Source: EsbW-18 sp964634615 (GTDB lineage: Bacteria > Patescibacteriota > Minisyncoccia > Phycocordibacterales > EsbW-18). From it: a stretch of 22,961 nt of DNA. The stretch's first letter is position 1, and every line of letters begins with the position of its first letter. A program made the position numbers and the translations under genes. Shown in pieces: positions 20,498 to 22,961 of the stretch. Location of the stretch: positions 1-22,961 of the forward strand of contig CAZWLQ010000014.1 in assembly GCA_964634615.1 (NCBI GenBank), given 5' to 3'. The notes below the pieces were generated by a model, which was not told where the DNA came from, did no database searches, and was given only the letters and a program-made list of their open reading frames with translations.

Positions 20498-20528
20498 AAA
20501 ACCCTCTTGCTGCTGCAGGAGGGTTTTC
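20498..20528 (+). terminator. Intrinsic terminator after rnpB
   Basis: AAAACCCTC (20498-20506) pairs with GAGGGTTTT (20519-20527). The stem ends in TTTTC. Confidence 0.85.
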
Positions 20529-20602
20529 GCGTTTGGAGGGGAGAGATGAAACGACGCTCCAGAATGTGGTACGAACAATGAAGCGAAACTACGCTCGGAG
20601 AG

Positions 20603-20611
20603 TGGTATAAT
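20603..20611 (+). promoter_or_regulatory. Extended -10 promoter for murJ
   Basis: TGG-TATAAT (20603-20611) is a TGn-extended -10 box. The expected start is about four bases before the ATG at 20622, so the message is practically leaderless. Confidence 0.6.
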
Positions 20612-20621
20612 CAGCTTTTAT

Positions 20622-22307
20622 ATGGTGCGTCGTCTTATCGCATTCTTCTCAGAAAGCATCTCCGGCATCCATGCCGCAGCGTATGTCATAGCGACGTTTG
20701 CATTGGTATCCCAAGTCCTTGGGCTCGTTCGCGACCGCATGCTCGCGCACCTCTTTGGTGCTGGTCCCACGCTCGACGTCTATTACTCCGCATTCCGTAT
20801 TCCGGATTTTCTTTTTGCCTCGATCGCATCAATCGTATCGCTCTTCGTCCTCATACCATTCTTGAGCGAGCGTCTTGAGAAGCAGGGGAAGCTCGAAGCA
20901 AAAGCATTTCTCTCACAAGTCACAACATTTTTCTGCGACTTCAATTCCGCGGCGAGTGCACTACTTTGGTTTCTTGCGCAGATGCGTCAGCGTTTCCTCT
21001 CTACGGGGTTTGATGAGGATCAACAGCAGTCATTTATCGAGCTCACGCGCATCTTGTTGCTTTCACCGATTTTCCTTGGGCTTTCCAATATTCTCTCGAG
21101 CGTGACACAGCTTGCAGGACGCTTTTATGTTTATGCGCTTTCGCCGATACTCTATAACCTCGGCATTATTGTGGGCGTCGTGGCGCTCTACCCACGCTGG
21201 GGGCTTGCAGGTATCGGCTGGGGCGTTGTTATTGGTGCGGTGATGCATTTACTCATTCAGGTGCCCACAGTCATCAAAGAGGGTCTTTTGCCTCGCCCGA
21301 CGCTCTCATTTGACTGGAAGTCGCTGTGGGGGGTAATTGTGGTCTCCTTGCCGCGCACAACGACGCTTGCGCTCAATCAGCTGGTGATGCTCGCACTTCT
21401 TGGCTTTGCATCAACACTCGCCGCAGGATCGGTGACGGTCTTCACCTTTGCATCCAATCTCTACATGGCGCCGCTCACACTCATTGGTGTGTCGTATTCG
21501 GTCGCAGCGTTCCCCGTCCTTTCGAAGCTCTTTTCAAATGGAGATAAGACTGCATTCCTCGACCACGTGCTCGTTGCACTTCGTTCGATCATCTTTTGGT
21601 CGTTGCCGACTGTCACGGTGTTCATCGTTCTTCGTGCACACATCGTTCGTGTGCTCTTGGGTTCAGGACAATTTGACTGGGCTGACACACGTCTTACCGC
21701 GGCGGTCTTTGCGTTGTTCATGATATCGCTCGTTGCACACGGTCTCGTGTTGCTCTTCGTCCGTGCGTATTACGCGGCAGGGAAGACTGCACGCCCGCTC
21801 TTGGTAACGCTCGGCAGTTCTGTACTCACGGTCGGTCTCGTGTGGGGGAGTGTCATCATCTCTGACACAATTCCAACACTCCGCTACTTTGTCGAAGACC
21901 TTCTCCGCATCAGCGACGTCCCTGGAACAAACGTCGTCATGATTGCTTTTGCATACTCGCTTGGTCTCATCGTGAACGCGTCTATCTTTTGGATGCTCTT
22001 TAGACGCGATTTTGGCGGTCACATTCCACGTCAGGTGCTCAAGACCATCTGGCATGCATCAGCATCCTCTATCTTGGCTGCAAGCGCCGCATATCTCGCC
22101 TTGCGCGCCACAGAATCGGTCTTCGATCTTTCCATCGCGCGTGATGTGTTCTTCCAAGCAACGGTGGCCGGCATCGCGGCGCTCGTCGTGTGGACAGGAG
22201 TTCTTCTCATCCTCAAGAATCCCGAATTCGCCGAGCTCGTTGCAACCATCCGCGCACGCTTCTGGCAGCGTGCTGCAGCCATCGCTCCTGAGACAGGGCC
22301 GATGTAA
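20622..22307 (+). CDS. murJ: Lipid II flippase MurJ
   Basis: A 561-residue polytopic membrane protein (MVF/MOP family) that moves the peptidoglycan precursor lipid II across the membrane. The start has the family signature: ATFALVSQVLGLVRDRMLAHLFGAG, then DVYYSAFRIPDFLF and the VSLFVLIPFLSE helix. About 14 hydrophobic segments follow, including LSPILYNLGIIVG and APLTLIGVSYSVAAFPVLS, then a longer-than-usual C-terminal region. The last residues, IAPETGPM, are encoded within a 27-bp sequence repeated at the end of the next gene. It stands alone after rnpB with its own promoter. Confidence 0.93.
   Translation: MVRRLIAFFSESISGIHAAAYVIATFALVSQVLGLVRDRMLAHLFGAGPTLDVYYSAFRIPDFLFASIASIVSLFVLIPFLSERLEKQGKLEAKAFLSQVTTFFCDFNSAASALLWFLAQMRQRFLSTGFDEDQQQSFIELTRILLLSPIFLGLSNILSSVTQLAGRFYVYALSPILYNLGIIVGVVALYPRWGLAGIGWGVVIGAVMHLLIQVPTVIKEGLLPRPTLSFDWKSLWGVIVVSLPRTTTLALNQLVMLALLGFASTLAAGSVTVFTFASNLYMAPLTLIGVSYSVAAFPVLSKLFSNGDKTAFLDHVLVALRSIIFWSLPTVTVFIVLRAHIVRVLLGSGQFDWADTRLTAAVFALFMISLVAHGLVLLFVRAYYAAGKTARPLLVTLGSSVLTVGLVWGSVIISDTIPTLRYFVEDLLRISDVPGTNVVMIAFAYSLGLIVNASIFWMLFRRDFGGHIPRQVLKTIWHASASSILAASAAYLALRATESVFDLSIARDVFFQATVAGIAALVVWTGVLLILKNPEFAELVATIRARFWQRAAAIAPETGPM
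22280..22306. repeat. 27-bp direct repeat, copy A (murJ 3' end)
   Basis: It is identical to 22878-22904 over 27 bases (CATCGCTCCTGAGACAGGGC then CGATGTA). It encodes the last residues of MurJ and the first two bases of its stop codon. Confidence 0.95.
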
Positions 22308-22314
22308 AGATCTT

Positions 22315-22905
22315 ATGGATGAATCACTAGAAAAAGTAGGAGATGTCGAAAAAGAACCGGCACTTTCTTTTGATGAGAGAACAATGACAGTACTCCTAGA
22401 TGCGCATCTTAACGAAGATGTTCCTTTGTGGCTCAAAGAGCGAGCCCGACAAGAAGGTCTTTCTGAAAAGAAAGAATTCCACATTACGATTATAGGAAGC
22501 AAGACGGGGAAGAAGCTTCTGGCATTAATGGACTCCCTCGGTCTTGAAGAGCGGTCGCGCGTTTTGAAAGAGATCAAGGAACTATCCCTTAGGTTTACAT
22601 GGGAGTTTTCTCTTAAAGAGGAGTACTACTCAATCTCAAAAGAATACCCTCTAGAGCAAGCTTCTCATGAGATAGAAACGCGAAGGTCGTATATACAATG
22701 TGCGGAGCTTCCCGACCTTGCAAAATTCTACAAAGAATTAAGTTTGATATGTGACCTTGATAGCGCGCCACCATTTCCACACCTCACACTTTTTTGCGGG
22801 AGTACTTTGAGAGAAAATGAGTTGCGCGGCATTGGTATTTATTCTCAAGAACAGTTTGAGCACCTTAACCCTCAACGCATCGCTCCTGAGACAGGGCCGA
22901 TGTAG
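22315..22905 (+). CDS. 2H phosphoesterase-like protein (2'-5' RNA ligase/CPDase type)
   Basis: A 196-residue protein from ATG 22315, seven bases after murJ. It carries two H-x-T-hydrophobic motifs, FHITII (H56, T58) and PHLTLF (H156, T158), 100 residues apart. This is the hallmark of the 2H phosphoesterase superfamily, whose members hydrolyse or ligate 2',3'-cyclic or 2'-5' phosphodiester bonds in RNA or nucleotides. The first 50 residues are acidic and helical. The last residues, IAPETGPM, duplicate the MurJ end because the gene terminates inside the second 27-bp repeat. The upstream half of the same frame overlaps murJ and is not used. The flanking repeats suggest a separately acquired gene. 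Substrate unknown. Confidence 0.72.
   Translation: MDESLEKVGDVEKEPALSFDERTMTVLLDAHLNEDVPLWLKERARQEGLSEKKEFHITIIGSKTGKKLLALMDSLGLEERSRVLKEIKELSLRFTWEFSLKEEYYSISKEYPLEQASHEIETRRSYIQCAELPDLAKFYKELSLICDLDSAPPFPHLTLFCGSTLRENELRGIGIYSQEQFEHLNPQRIAPETGPM
22878..22904. repeat. 27-bp direct repeat, copy B (end of the 2H phosphoesterase gene)
   Basis: It is identical to 22280-22306, 598 bp upstream, and encodes IAPETGPM in the same frame before a TAG stop. The two copies bracket the 2H phosphoesterase-like gene. Confidence 0.95.
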
Positions 22906-22946
22906 AAAGCTGAAAAATAAGCCTATTTCTGGTAGGATGGGTCGAC

Positions 22947-22961
22947 ATGGAGATTAAGAAT
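22947..22961 (+). CDS. Start of an unidentified gene (partial)
   Basis: ATG followed by four codons (MEIKN) runs off the window. TAGGAT about eight bases upstream could be a -10 box for a near-leaderless transcript, like others here. Too short for any functional call. Confidence 0.3.

Noticed and set aside
20530..20615. Short open frames between the rnpB terminator and murJ
   Set aside because: The candidate peptides are around ten residues, very basic, and overlap the murJ promoter. No support for translation.
22012..22314. Upstream extension of the 2H phosphoesterase frame into murJ
   Set aside because: The extension reads antithetic low-complexity sequence in another frame of murJ. The ATG at 22315 starts the plausible protein.

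Overview
The window looks like part of a genome from the Patescibacteria (Candidate Phyla Radiation), most likely a Parcubacteria/Paceibacteria-type organism. The signs are a tandem run of small two-helix TrbC/VirB2-like 'T4SS pilin' proteins of the kind common in that group, a short IF-2 without a long N-terminal region, a Chlamydia-like class Ic ribonucleotide reductase, many start codons without a Shine-Dalgarno sequence, and mostly core housekeeping genes. TGA, TAA and TAG all end genes, so the standard bacterial code applies. The lineage call is inference from gene content.

Layout: 1-3910 is a forward block: the tail of an unknown gene, a family 1 extracellular solute-binding protein, and six consecutive pilin-like membrane proteins ending at a strong terminator (3933-3966). 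3987-5503 is a reverse-strand pair of G+C-rich, unrecognised membrane proteins with its own promoter. 5504-6758 is a reverse-strand tRNA cluster (Cys-GCA, Leu-TAA, Lys-CTT, Leu-TAG) separated by structured repeats. A frameshifted GIY-YIG nuclease gene overlaps tRNA-Cys. 7069-8936 is infB-rbfA on the reverse strand; divergent from it is a cysteine desulfurase-like gene. A membrane-anchored protease-fold protein without its catalytic residues and clpB (interrupted by a 10-N assembly gap) follow. 13973-15095 holds tRNA-Tyr, rpmG (bL33), tRNA-Trp and a DUF192 protein. 15240-19214 is nrdA-nrdB. An A+T-rich trypsin-like peptidase gene, the RNase P RNA gene rnpB, murJ, a 2H-phosphoesterase-like gene and the first codons of another gene close the window.

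The most unusual signal is a repeat family of roughly 105-140 bp found just downstream of four of the six tRNA genes (Leu-TAG, Lys, Cys, Tyr). Each copy has a conserved core (GCCGGAG, hairpin, CGAGGCGGGGTCG, second hairpin, GTGACCGA). Each copy also begins with an inverted copy of the 3' end of its own host tRNA. Two copies (Cys, Tyr) end with a long direct copy of that same tRNA 3' end (28 and 19 bp), so the core sits between direct repeats like an element integrated at a tRNA tail. The two core hairpins show compensatory base changes between copies. I know of no described family with this architecture.

A comparable arrangement in a protein gene is a perfect 27-bp direct repeat of the murJ 3' end. 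It flanks the downstream 2H-phosphoesterase-like gene, so both proteins end in the same eight residues. Both cases point to acquisition or recombination at gene 3' ends.
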